Positions 35,301 through 46,186 of a stretch of DNA of 64,000 nucleotides are shown here, piece by piece. Positions within the stretch are counted from its first letter, which is position 1, and each line of letters begins with the position of its first letter. The position numbers were made by a program, and so were the translations under genes. Where the stretch lies: contig JAPQWV010001585.1 of assembly GCA_027422505.1 (NCBI GenBank), positions 17,155 through 81,154 on the forward strand. Direction: 5' to 3'. Source of the DNA: Craterostigma plantagineum (Eukaryota > Streptophyta > Magnoliopsida > Lamiales > Linderniaceae). Under the pieces are notes generated by a model. It was not told the origin of the DNA, did no database searches, and saw only the letters and a program-made list of their open reading frames with translations.

Positions 35301-36452
35301 TTAGCATCAGAATCTGAGATGTCCTCCAGTCAGTGGTCCTATTCAGTCATGAGAGCTACTCCAACTTCCTTCTGTTTGGTTAGTGAAGCTTCCTGGAGTA
35401 GTAGTTGGCGTCCTTCTTCTTCGGAATGGTGCATTCTCGGGCGAAAGGCCGATTTTCCCACAGTTGAAACACTTCAGTGGGTCTTTTGAGGTTATGCTTC
35501 TGAGGACTCAGTTGGTTTCTCTTTGTTCTTCGAGCTTGTAGTTCGAAGACGGTTAGCAGAGGATGACGACTTTTTCTTGAGGTATTACTTCGTCAACACT
35601 TTAGCAATTAAGGCGAACTGTTTCCCAAATTCTCTGACTTCAGAAGGAAGTTCTGAATCCGATGGTTCCTCATCCTCTAACGAGCTGGGAAGCTTGACAT
35701 GCTTTTCCTTGCGTGAGCGGGAGCTCATCTTCTCTTAAACTAGAGCGATGGAGTCTTCGGCCTGTTTGCCTTTAGCTTTTTTGTATCTAGCAGATGTCTT
35801 CTTCGTGTTGTACGAGATTGTCAAAAACAGCATGTATATCCATCTCGTCTAATTCGTTGTTTCGTCTGAATTGAGTGGATATCTTCTTTCATTCGGTGGG
35901 CAATGAGGACAGGAACCGAATGTTCATCTCCATCTTAGTCTTGCGTATCTCAATTTTCCTCATTTTGTTGAGAAGAGTAGGTACCGCTGATAAAGAAGTG
36001 CAAGCTCTCCTCATTCTTTGCTTTGAAGGAATCATATGCCGTGCGATGTTGCCTTCTTAGCCTTGATGCCTACTTCGGTTCTTTGCATCATCCTATGCAG
36101 TTCTTGCCACATTCCTTTAGCCGTTTGAAGGCTGTCTATTTGTCTGTAGATGTCATATGTGTTGCATCAATGTGTTCTTAGCTTTCGGATCGGCCTTTGC
36201 TCTTTGTTTCACAGCTTCATCGTACTCACTAGGAATCTTCAGTCGCCTAGTGGGTTCGACGGAAGGATTGTTCGAGTTATCACCTTCTTGTGTAACCCAA
36301 AATTGAGCGGGTCCCTCTTCGAGTGCTTTAGTAAATTTTCAGCCTGATCTTTAAGCTCTATGAAGTTCAAGAACCTACTTCTTCAAACTGTGTATTTGCC
36401 TCGTTTAAGGATTGGAGGACGGTTGTCGTTTCCAAGGGCATAGTCATCCATT
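35301..36452 (-). pseudogene. copia-B gag with zinc knuckle
   Basis: Gag starts at ATG 36452 (MDDYALGNDNRPPILKRG), the same start as the B copy at 45653. A stop lies soon after TV. The knuckle CFNCGKIG is at about 35430-35460 and loses its later His and Cys to a frame break. The body shows only scattered short frames. Upstream is a leader of about 1.06 kb back to the primer-binding site. Confidence 0.82.
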
Positions 36453-37511
36453 GTTTTTGTTGAAGAGTTGATTAAGGATCTTCGTTGATTTTTTTGATGG
36501 TTTGAGATGATGTAATGTGCTTCACAAGTAACAGATTAGTTAGCAGTGTTTGATTCGAAAGTAGTTCGAGAATTGTTTTTGATTCAATCTTTAAAGTTTG
36601 ATCAAAAATAATTTCGCCGAAATAAAACGTAACAGTTACTGTTCTCGTGCGAGAAAGTCTGTCAGCGTAATATTTTTCGAGCGAAATAAATTGCTCAAAA
36701 TCTTTCGGTCGAGAAAAAATTCCGGATCGTGAATTTATTTCGATCGCAAAGAAACAATACGATTAGTAAGTTTCTCGTTGAGTCAAAATAAATCTGTTGA
36801 CTGGAAAAGTTTTTCAAGCGCAAATGATTTTCGCTAGGTCAAAATTAAATGTCTGACCGTAAATTTTTTCGAGAGACAACTTTACGCGCGCAAAGTCAAA
36901 ATAAGTCTCGTCGAAAAAAATTTTCGCTGAGTAATGCTCGAGATATTTTTTCTTACTAAAATCGCTCTTAACGACAACAACTTTAGAGCTGACTTCGTAT
37001 TCTGAACGAGAAAAATTCTCGCGCAGGGTTTTCGATCGAGAAATTAATCTGATCGAAGACTTAGCGAGAAAAACTTAAATCGCGCAAATAATCACAGAAT
37101 ACGAATTAACACTGAATCAAGCAAAAACAACGAATTAGACAGTTAAATTGTAGGTAATTGCTCAAAATCAACTACTGATTACGCACGAACAGGAAACTAA
37201 ACACGCCATGAAGCAAAATATATCAAATTTAGTCAAAATCAGTACGTGTTCTAAGTGTTCTTCGCGCGAACAATAGCTACCAGATTCACCAAATTTGCTA
37301 ATTCGAAGTTCTAATTGCTACCGATCTAGTCGCAAATAATTTGTAGCACTGAAGCGAGCATGTAAACATCAAATCAAGTCCAATAAGCACAAAATTGAGA
37401 CTATAAGATCGAATTCGTTTTCGTGCCAAAACTGTTCTTCGCACGGAACAGTTTCAGAAATAAAATTCGATCCGATTTCTAACAACTTCGATGAAAAACA
37501 GAGCGAATCTA
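36453..37511 (-). other. copia-B long 5' leader
   Basis: Non-coding region between the primer-binding site and the gag ATG. It is AT-rich and full of CGAGAAA/TTTCTCG words, often extended to TTTTCTCGATCG-like palindromes, most densely at 36640-37080. The same kind of leader follows the B LTR at 44229 and appears again at 55700-55990. Its length is unusual for copia, where gag often starts within a few hundred bases of the LTR. Confidence 0.8.
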
Positions 37512-37523
37512 ATCTGTACCAAT
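37512..37523 (-). other. copia-B primer-binding site, mutated
   Basis: The minus strand reads AATTGGTACAGATTAG around this site, where the two sister copies have the initiator-tRNA match TTGGTATCAGAGC. Position next to the LTR end identifies it; several bases have changed. Confidence 0.75.
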
Positions 37524-37872
37524 TGTTAGGTCCCTAGATTATCATCTAAGATCCTAGACTTGAATTCATCAGATTTCGATGTGAATTGTTAAGATTTGTA
37601 TTTCGATCGAAAACCTGAACTGAAGAACTCGAGAGAGAGTGATCTTAGTGACATAAAGTTTTCTATGTTCTCTCTCTATAAATTAGAATGCAAGCCATTC
37701 GGATCAATTCAATAATTTTCTCTATTCAATTCGTAAGTGTACATAAGTATTTATACCAAACAATACTTGGTATAAATACAACTTAGTCCTAACCTAAGGA
37801 GTATTATAAGAAACGCTCCTAATACGAAGACAACTAATAAAATCAAAGCACAATTCTAAACAGTATTCTGCA
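37524..37872 (-). repeat. copia-B 5' LTR copy 1, 349 bp
   Basis: Minus-strand LTR from TGCAGAATACTG to ...GGACCTAACA. It matches three other copies in the window (40446-40793, 44229-44581, 59530-59870). A TATA box sits in a 13-bp inverted repeat, GTATTTATACCAA/TTGGTATAAATAC, at 37747-37779. The outer flank (37873 on) is plus-strand copia gag, the insertion target. Confidence 0.9.
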
Positions 37873-38289
37873 GAAATTCACGCTGTCTTTGACAACCTCG
37901 CACAACAAGAAGAAGACATCAGCGAGATACAAAAAGAGCAAAAGGGCAAACACGTCGAGGACTCTATAGCACTTGTTTCCGAGAAGAGGTGCTCTCGCTC
38001 ATGCAAAGAAAAGCATGTCAAGCATCATAGCTCTTCAGCGGATTAGGAATCATCAGATTCAGAACTTCATCCCGACGTAAAGGAACTTAGGAAACAGCTA
38101 GCTCTTGTCGCCAAAATGATGACGAAACAGTACTTGAAAAAGAAATCATCATCCCCTGCTAACAAACTTCAAACTACAATCTCGAAGAACAAAGAGAGAC
38201 CAGATGAATCCTCGGAAGTCATAATCTTCAATTGTGGGAAAACTGGTAACTTTGCCCAAGAGTGCACCTTTTCCGAAGAAGAAGGATCC
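37873..38289 (+). pseudogene. Copia gag C-terminal fragment
   Basis: A plus-strand gag tail: EIQKEQKGKHVEDS, a stop near 38044, then DVKELRKQLALVAKMMTK, KNKERPDESSE and the zinc knuckle FNCGKTGNFAQEC at about 38230-38270 (Asn stands where His is expected). It is cut at 38289 by the LTR2 copy and on the left by the copia-B LTR, so it is the target DNA of one or both. Its family resembles copia-B gag. Confidence 0.8.
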
Positions 38290-40010
38290 AACTACTTTTG
38301 GGTTACCTGATGTCTCCGGAGATGCCACGTCTCCGAGTACGATGCAGAACAAAAATTTTCCGGCTTCCCCGATTTCCCTCGTTGCTCGGATCAGAATAAT
38401 AACACATAGACACGTAATAGGGCGGGTCAAACCCTTAGAGAATTACCAGTTGAAGCGAGTGGCAGCTCCACGTCCTTTTCTTAAAGACTTCGTCGATGGT
38501 GGTGGATGGCACTAGATCATCACGCTGACCTCATAGTGTACCACGGAATCAGTTCTCTAAAGATGGCTAGAGAGAACTGAGCCGTCGCGTGGGAGAAAAG
38601 TGTGTGCGTTCGGTGTGTGTGTTTTGTGCCTATTGTAATTTCGAAAATCACTCTCTTTCTTATGGTATGGAGGCTCCGGTTGCAAATGAATCGAATCTTT
38701 TTGTTCGATTCGAAATTCGATTCGAAATTTAAGATTCGTATTCGAAATATTGAAAATCAAATCCGAATAAGAATACTTTTTTTCGATTCGAATAATTTTA
38801 GAATACGAATACTGTATGGCAATATTCGATTCGAATCTTTTAGAAGATTCGAATAATACAATATATATTAAATAACATATATTAATATATGTAGTTAATA
38901 GAATATGAAACAATTGTAGTATTCGAATAATAAAAGAATATGAATATGAATATTCGAAAAATAAAAGAATACAAATAAATATGGTGGTATTCGACTCAAT
39001 TCGATTCGTTTGCAACCCTATATGGAGTACGAAATTTAGCCTATTTTAAGGCTTGATTTCGAATTTTAAGTCCTTAAAGTATGAGAGATTTTTGCCACAT
39101 TTATCTCTCCCTTTTGAATTCCATATCCGAACTTAAGAAAACTTACTATTAATAAATAACTAACCTATATATTCAAATCAAATAAATTATCTTCTAATAT
39201 GGAATATAAATTTTCAAATTTCAAATCCAGTTAGATAATATTCCAAATATTTAAATTACATATTTATTTATATCAAAAACGCAAATTCCAAAAATACCCT
39301 CAAAGGAATATTTCAAATTTTAGCAAGTTAAAGTCTAACTTTACCATAAGCCCATTAAGCACTTGGCCAATCCCAAGTCTTTATGTTAGTAACATATGAA
39401 GTCCCACATCGGTTCAATAAATGACCTAAGGCCCATTAAGACGCGGTCCAACGGCTCAAGGCCAATCAAGGCCCAAAACACATTCTCTCCTTATCAGTAC
39501 ACGTTGATGATCCTTTTTAAGCCCGACTCTCTAGCTTCCACTCAATCGGAAAGAGAGGAATCCAATAGTTCGGTAGTTACCTAGCCAATCTCGGAGTACA
39601 GAACCGTAACCCGATTCGAGTGCGAATTTCGACTCAGTCTTTATTCCAGAACCTCACTATAGATTATAGTAATAAAAAACCCTTCAATTGTGTCCCAATC
39701 GAGTGAGAGTCATGATCTATGTCAAACTCACTGAACTCGATTCTATGATAAAACGAAGAAGAGGCAAACCACAATTACTTGGTCAAGGATTTCGTAATTT
39801 CCTGTCGACATCCTCATAGGACACTTATCACGATTACTTGCCAGACTATGAATTGGTACTCGGCGGTTTGAGCCCGACAATCACAAATCGTTATCAAGAC
39901 CGCATCTAGCCCACTGACCCATACAACAGCAAATCGGGTCGAGGGGAACCAGTGACAGTCGAGAATTCAAAGTCAACTCCGTCAAAGCCCCTTTCGTTCT
40001 ATTATCACAG
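38290..40010 (-). repeat. LTR2-family copy, end half
   Basis: Reverse complement of LTR2 from its right end (about 18760) down to about 17395, with clear blocks at GATGGCTAGAGAGAACTGA, ACCCGATTCGAGTGCGAA and AGTCAACTCCGTCAAAGCC. It is interrupted by a small hAT-like insert at 38673-39019. It ends near 40010 and then joins a copia-B leader. The remaining part of the LTR (before 17395) is missing here but present at 28804-29270. Confidence 0.87.
38665..39027. mobile_element. hAT-like MITE, 347 bp, with matching empty site
   Basis: The element (38673-39019) interrupts the LTR2 copy. Terminal inverted repeats: GGTTGCAAATGAATCGAAT at the left, GGGTTGCAAACGAATCGAAT at the right (reverse complement). 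Flanks are GTATGGAG (38665-38672) and ATATGGAG (39020-39027), an 8-bp duplication with one mismatch. The intact LTR2 at about 18390-18410 reads straight through (reverse complement TGATGGAGCACG), so it is the pre-insertion state. The interior is AT-rich and full of TTCGAAT palindromes, with no coding frame. Confidence 0.88.
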
Positions 40011-40431
40011 TATACTATCAACACTGATTCAAGCAACAACAGCGAATTAGGCAGTAAAATTGCAGCCAATTGCTCGAAATCAACTACAGTCTACGCACAA
40101 ACATGTAATTAAACACGTCATGAAGCACAATATATCAAATTTTAGCAAAATCAGTACGTGTTCAAGTCGTTCTAAACGCTACCGATCAAATCGTAAATGA
40201 TCACTGATTCAATCAATTCAGCTTAATTGATGTTCTAAGTGCTACCGATCAAATCGTAAATGATTTCTATCACTGAATCGAGCGCGTAAACATCAAATTC
40301 AAGTCAAATAATCACAGAACTAAGCTATCAGATCGAAATTAATTTTCGCGCCAAAATTGTTCTTTGCATGGAACAGTTTCAAAATTGAATTTCGATCTGA
40401 TTCTAACAATTTTTGATTCAAAACAGAACGA
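40011..40431 (-). other. B-family leader fragment, copy 2
   Basis: Minus-strand DNA next to the primer-binding site at 40432. It shares AATTGCTCGAAATCAACTAC and CGTAAATGAT-type blocks with the copia-B leader at 37100-37500. It is cut at about 40011 by the LTR2 copy, so no gag follows. A short internal duplication (CTACCGATCAAATCGTAAATG twice, at 40180-40205 and 40242-40266) is visible. Confidence 0.75.
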
Positions 40432-40443
40432 GCTCTGATACCA
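40432..40443 (-). other. B-family primer-binding site, copy 2
   Basis: Perfect 12-base match to the initiator-tRNA site (minus strand TGGTATCAGAGC), two bases from the LTR end at 40446. Confidence 0.93.
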
Positions 40444-40445
40444 AT

Positions 40446-40793
40446 TGTTATGTCCTCGATTATCAACTCCCAGATCTTAGACTTGAAATTTAAGGCAATC
40501 GATTAGAATTGTTAAGAATTAGATTTCGATCGAAAACCTTCTTAGAGAGCTTTGAGAGAGATTTTGCTTAGTGAGAGAAAGTTTTCTGAATTTCTCTCTC
40601 TAGAATATGATTTGCAAGCCTTTCGGATCAATTGACTAAAATTCTCTATTAAGTCAATGTGTACAATCCTATTTACACCAAGCATACTTCGTATTAATAG
40701 CATGCAAGTCCTAAACAAAGACTAATACAAATAAAGCCCATTATTACAAGGACAGCTGATAAAATCAAAGCTCAACTAAAACGTTATTCCACA
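40446..40793 (-). repeat. B-family 5' LTR copy 2, 348 bp
   Basis: Minus-strand LTR from TGTGGAATAACG to ...GGACATAACA, aligned to the other B LTRs. The TATA palindrome is decayed here (CTATTTACACCAA/TTCGTATTAATAG). The outer flank is the truncated Helitron helicase, which ends abruptly at the LTR edge. Confidence 0.9.
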
Positions 40794-43700
40794 TCTGTAT
40801 TTTCATCTGACATAAGATCCCACATTGTTCAGTCCAGTGGTTCGCAAGCAAATTTATGTATCATCGGTGCTTCGTCCCAAATGATTAACTCTGAGCGACG
40901 TAAGAGTTCTGCTAACATTGAACCATGACGTATATCGCACCTGTAATTTTCACGTAAGGATATTGGCAAATTGAATCTTGAATGAGTTGTTCTGCCTCCC
41001 GCTAGCAATAAGAAAGCAATCCTGATGAGCTACAGGAATTACTATCTTGTTTTCCGACCGCAGTTTTCGTATTAGCAAATTGTATAAATAAGTCTTTACT
41101 GTTCCTCCTGGACCATTGAGGAAAAAAAGTTGACCATCATTGCATATACGGATTCAATAACAGCATCAAATACCATTTTTTGATCTTCATTCAGTGTAGC
41201 AATTAAGTCCTCATTTTCCATTGTGCTTACTTCGATATTAAAGTTCAATTCTTCCATCAAGAATCTATTTCCAAGATCTCTCAAAATACTATTAGAGGGA
41301 GTCGGCATTCCAGGGAAGTACCAAGTGTTTTTGAGTTCTGATTCAATAACTTCTCCACCTCTAGAGTATAAATTTGTAGTTCCTCGTCAGAAAGCTCCAA
41401 AGATGAAAATGTAAACAAATGCTTTGTTTCCACATAATATCTTCTGACATATGTTTCCAGAAATTATTCAATAGTCCTAAAGGATCCGTTACTTCACTGT
41501 ATGTCAATAGTGTATTAAATAAATGCCGCAACTGATATGGGGTTGCCCAGTGTACAGCTTCTTCCAGGGCTTGATGCCATTCAGAATCTTCTTCTGACAA
41601 TCCTCTTCCGTAACATGCTTCTTTGAAACTTTGTAATATATGTCCGTTCACAGTTCGAATATCTCCATAGGATGTTGGTCCTTTCACAAACATAAGCAAC
41701 ATTTTCATGTAGTATATCTCACCAGCAGCTGGATGAATATTCACAATTCTTCCAAGAACAATTCCTTTTTTCGTGGTGCCAAGCTTTTTTAGAACCGTTC
41801 CATACAAATTTTGACGGAAATTGTATGTAAGTTAGAGCCCTTGCTTCGCTATTACGTGCGTTTGTTACCATTCATTTGGTAAACATAGTTTTCTGAATAC
41901 CATCTTGTGCCAGCATATTCTCCAAATCAGCAGCATCATAAACAACACTCTGATGTCCTTCAAGATGTACCGGAAGTCTTTGAACAGCTGGTGATCTATA
42001 ATGTATGTCAAAAGCAAATATTCTCCACATAGCTTCGCAAGCAGTACCTACAGTCAAGATATCTCTTTATTTCATCGTTGTGTGGCTATTTTTCCAGAGT
42101 TATCAACTGGCATCCACTGAATTTCTGTTTTGTATGATCATCGTTGCTTTGTCGACTCCCTTCGTAATATACTTGAACAAGTATTTGATTGCTTTACTCC
42201 TATTGCACCATTCAACGTTTATATGAGCATGATATTTTTTCAGCAGTGGTAGATTGTGCGGCACAACATAAGTATTATCTTTTTCAGATTTTTTTGTAAT
42301 ATAAATCATATTTATTTTCCTCCGACGATATCTCATATAACCGGTCTCATCTATTATCGTTGCCTCATTATACTGTTTAGGGAACTTTTTTGTGCACCTG
42401 TTATTTTCCATGCATGCTTTATTTGGTCTGTTCGAACCACACAGTCCATGCATCATAGATTGTTTGACCAAATAATATCCTTCCTCGTCCACATCAATGT
42501 CTGGATGTCTGCTGATATTACTGAGTCTACCTCCGAAGGACTTGGATGTCCATCACGCCTAGTTAGCCAAATCAATATATGTGCATACGGCATACCACTT
42601 TTCTGAAGTTATATTGTATACAACACTAAAAAACAAAGGAATGCGTCTATCGTTGAATATTTTTTGTGAAATATTTTCCTCGTCATTGACATAAAATATT
42701 TGAGGTATCGTGTAGAAAACATGCCTGCAACCACATGCAAAGAATATTCCTTTCCTAATATCAGAAATCAAACTGTCCAGCTTTATCTTAAAAACTCGAC
42801 ACTGCAAATCTAGCCTATCATTAGAGCTATCACTGCTATACTTTTTCTAATGATCTGTTATTTCATCCGAGTTAGGATTTGCTGTGATAGTAATGAAATG
42901 TGGATTACTGTACCACCTGCATAAAGCAAGAGCGTCATGGTAGTTTTTCGAGATATATCTGGGACAACCGGTAAACGAATATGGTAATATGATCTTCTTC
43001 CCAATTGATCTTGCATTTGTCTCCCCTCTGGATACAGCATCAGCAATGTTATTGTAAATATCTGCTCTCAATGTCTTCTGATTATTTCTTAACAACGAAG
43101 TCTTTCTTGTTCGATCGCGGTGTAAGCATCGACAACATATTGATGCAGTAGACGTCCAGATCGTACAATACTTGTCCCTCTGATAATCTTCTCTGTATTT
43201 GATATGTGAATTCGCGCATAGTTATGTAACCTCTAATAGAGCTGTGGACCCTATTTGAGTAGGGTATCTGGTCATGGAATCCTGTCCAAACGGAAATAGA
43301 AAAGGATATTTTATAGCCATAAATGAAGGATGCGATTCACTGATTCTCTTTAGCGGCCCATTTTTTATCTGAACTATGATGTCTCTCTCTCCAATCGTTT
43401 CAGGAAGATCCCCAACTATCAATCCAGCAATTTCATCAGTGGAGGGAAGTTCATACTGTTTTCCTCTATGTCCTCGTCCAATTAGTAATATTGATAGTTC
43501 AGCAGTCTCTTCATATTCATATCTGTCTCGTGCCATTCGGAAAATTTTTGCCAGCTTATTGTATGTATCCATCATTTGAATGAGTGCTGAAACCACCGCT
43601 GTATCCAAATTTTCTGAACTTTTTTTGGACAACGTGCCTAAACGGTTTGAAACTTCATTTGAGGTGTCGTAGATATAGAGCTGAGCAAATTTTGGAGCCT

Positions 43701-44046
43701 CACCTTGAGCATGAAGTAATGAACCAATATTATGCCAGTTTTGACCGTGTATTTGGTAGACGTACGAACCTGTTCTTTATTTTACCGTTGAGTCTATTTT
43801 TGCACCCATTGATTTAAAGGAAAGGATTGAGTTATAGACACCTATAGATTGCCAGAAAGATATATCCGATAACTTTTCCTCAAGATATAACGGAGGTTGT
43901 TCAAGTGGAGGAAGTGAAACTCTTCCTTGGCTGCAATAGAGTGAAAATACTAAATCGCCGATATTCGCTTTTGCTTTTGCTGACTCTGATTTCCACATCA
44001 ATGCATGACAGTGTGGACATTGAATGATGTTCTCCACAATAATCAT
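40794..44046 (-). pseudogene. Helitron Rep/PIF1-type helicase pseudogene
   Basis: Minus-strand remnants of one long protein, N to C: CPHCHALMWKSES and SLPPLEQPPLYL (44046-43780); IHGQNWHNIGS; FRMARDRYEYEE and AGLIVGD (43632-43380); the Rep core with HFITITANPNSDEI (42860-42910), GMPYAHILIWL (42560-42600), INVEWCNRSKAIKYLFKYITKG (42120-42240) and CEAMWRIFAFDIHYRSPAV (42000). The helicase follows with LNEDQKMVFDAVIESV and a Walker-A segment GPGGTVKT (about 41090-41115), ending near IHKFACEPLD at 40820. The HUH pair reads Tyr-Ala-His where family members have His-x-His, and Walker A has Val for Gly. With stops and frame breaks as well, it is inactive. Most helicase motifs are missing beyond 40794. 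Rolling-circle DNA transposition would be the ancestral role. Confidence 0.93.
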
Positions 44047-44228
44047 TTTAGAATTTGACCTGTTCCTTTTATTTGAAAATGAATGTCTTCGAGCAAGCCT
44101 AATTCATATTAGAACATTATTTTTCAAACTATTCTATGACAACTTCTAAACAATATAAGTTTGACAATTACCTTCTAACAAAGTTCGAGGTCTTTCTTCA
44201 TTGTATCCAAAGACTTGTGTATGTTCGT
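44047..44228. other. Upstream flank of the Helitron gene
   Basis: About 180 bp between the Helitron N-terminus and the next B LTR. No Helitron 5' end (TC) or 3' hairpin with CTRR could be assigned, so the limits of the Helitron are unknown. Confidence 0.4.
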
Positions 44229-44581
44229 TGTTGTATGATATCAGTTTAATTGTGCATTGATTTAATTAGCTGTCTTCGTAATTTGGGGCATTTATTGTAA
44301 TAGTCCTTAGTTTAGGACTAAGTTTGTTATTTATACCAAGTATGTTTGGTATAAATAGTTGTACAAACATTGTGCTTAATGAGAAGAATTAGAAAATAAT
44401 CCGAAAGGCTTGCAATTCAATTTCTAGATAGAGAAACACAAGAAATCTTCTCACTCTAAAAGAAAGTCTCTCTCCGCGCTCTTCAAGAAGGTTTTCGATC
44501 AAAACTCAATCTCTACAATTCTTATCGATTTCCTTAGAATTCATGCCTAGGATCATAGAGTTGATAAATTAGGACCTGACA
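44229..44581 (+). repeat. B-family 5' LTR copy 3, 353 bp
   Basis: Plus-strand LTR from TGTTGTATGATATCAG to ...GGACCTGACA. The TATA box lies in a perfect 12-bp inverted repeat, TATTTATACCAA/TTGGTATAAATA, at 44328-44357. A second small palindrome, TAGTCCT/AGGACTA, sits just upstream. A primer-binding site follows. Confidence 0.9.
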
Positions 44582-44583
44582 AT

Positions 44584-44595
44584 TGGTATCAGAGC
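44584..44595 (+). other. B-family primer-binding site, copy 3
   Basis: TGGTATCAGAGC, a perfect match to the initiator tRNA-Met 3' end, two bases after the LTR. Confidence 0.95.
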
Positions 44596-45652
44596 AGATT
44601 CGTTCTGTTTTGAATTGGAATTGTTAGAATTGGATTGGAGTTTGAGTTCCGTACTGTTCCATCGAAGAACAGTTTGGCGAAAATTTAAATTTCGATCTAA
44701 TAGCTCAACTCTGTGCTCAATTGTTCTGAATTTGATGTTTTCGTGCTCGTTTTAGTGATACGAAACGTTTGTAATTAGATCGGTAGCGTTTAGAAGATCA
44801 TTCGAGCTGAATTGATTGAATTTGAGTTGATGTTGTTCGCGCGATAAACTGTTAGAACACGTTCTGATTTTGCTCAAATTCGATATATTTTGCTTCATGA
44901 CGTGTTTAATTGCCCGTTCGTGCGTAGTCAGTAGTTGGTTTCGAGCAGATTCGTGTAATTTCAAGGTCTAATTCATCATTTTTGCTTCAATCAGTGTTAA
45001 GTGTATTCTGTGATTTTCTCGATTATCTTAATTTTTCTCGCTAGGTTCTTCGATCATGTTAATTTCTGGATCGAAAAACTCTGCGCGAAAATTTTTCTCG
45101 ATCGGAATACTTAGTCAGACCTAAAGTCGCCTCTACCAAGAACGACTTTAGTAGAAAAATTTTTCAAGCCTTACCTAGCGAAAAACTTTTTCTAAGAAGA
45201 CTAATTTTGACCTTTGCGCGCATAAAACTTACAATCGATAATTTTTTTGGTCAGACTTCTCAGTTTGACTAAGCGAAAATCATTTGCGTACGAGAAACCT
45301 TTTTCAGTCAAAGAATTTATTTTGACCCAACGAGAAACTTATTAAACATAATGTTTCTCCGCGCACGAAATAAATTCACGATCCAAATTTTTTCTCGACC
45401 AGAAGATTTTGAGCAATTTTTCTCGCTCGTAAAGTTTTTCGCTGACGAACTTTCTCGCACGAGAACAGTAATAGTGCCAATATTTCTCGACGAATTAATT
45501 TTTAATCAAACTTTAAAGATTGAGTCAAAAATTATTCTCAAAACTGCTCTAGAATCAAACGCTACTAACAAATCCGCTACTTGTGAAGCACATCACATCA
45601 ATTCAAGACATCAAAACAACAAACGAAGATCCTACATCAACTCAAAGAAGAA
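44596..45652 (+). other. B-family long leader, copy 3
   Basis: A 1057-bp non-coding stretch between primer-binding site and gag ATG, nearly the same length as in copia-B. It carries the same mix of TTTCTCG/CGAGAAA words (densest at 45020-45480). A conserved leader length in two copies suggests that it matters to the element, for example for packaging or internal initiation; that role is inferred. Confidence 0.8.
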
Positions 45653-46186
45653 ATGGATGCCTACTCCCTAAGAAATGATAATCGTCCTCCAATTCTAAAA
45701 AGGGGCGAATATACAGTTTGGAGAAGTTGGTTCTTAAATTTCATCGAACTCAAAGATCAAGCTGAAGATCTACTCAAATCACTTTATGAGGGACCGGAAA
45801 TATTTTACATAAACCAAGAAGGTGATAGCTCGAACAATCCTCCGATAGAAACCACTAGGCGAGTAAAATTACCAGTGAGCACGATGCAGTTGAAAAAGAA
45901 GAGCTAGAGCATATCTTATTGCTAAGAACACACTGATGCAGGCATCCCTAATGATATCTATAGACAAATAGATAGCATCCCAACTGCTAAAGGGATGTGG
46001 GATGATCTGGTGGGGATGATGCAAAGAACCGAAGTCGGTGCTAAAGCTAAGAAGGCTAACATACTCACAGCATATGACTCCTTCAAGGCCAAAAGTGAGG
46101 AGAGCTTACACGGTCTTTATCAGCGGTACCTCACTCTTCTCAACGAAATGAGGAAGATTGATATCAAAAAGACTAACATGGAGATG
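45653..46186 (+). pseudogene. B-family gag N-terminal fragment
   Basis: Gag starts at ATG 45653: MDAYSLRNDNRPPILKRG, then YTVWRSWFLNFIELKDQAEDLL. A one-base frame break near 45880 leads into DDLVGMMQRTEVGAKAKKAN, YDSFKAKSEESLHGLYQRYL and LLNEMRKIDIKKTNMEM. The pattern (substrate-like RPP start, W-containing first helices, YQRYLTLLNEM) is that of copia gag. The coding stops at about 46186, where the truncated gypsy-2 LTR begins. No zinc knuckle or pol follows on the other side of gypsy-2. Confidence 0.85.

Noticed and set aside
33901..36452. Host gene for a myosin-like coiled-coil protein
   Set aside because: It lies in frame order between a copia gag start with zinc knuckle and a copia protease, so it is part of the element.
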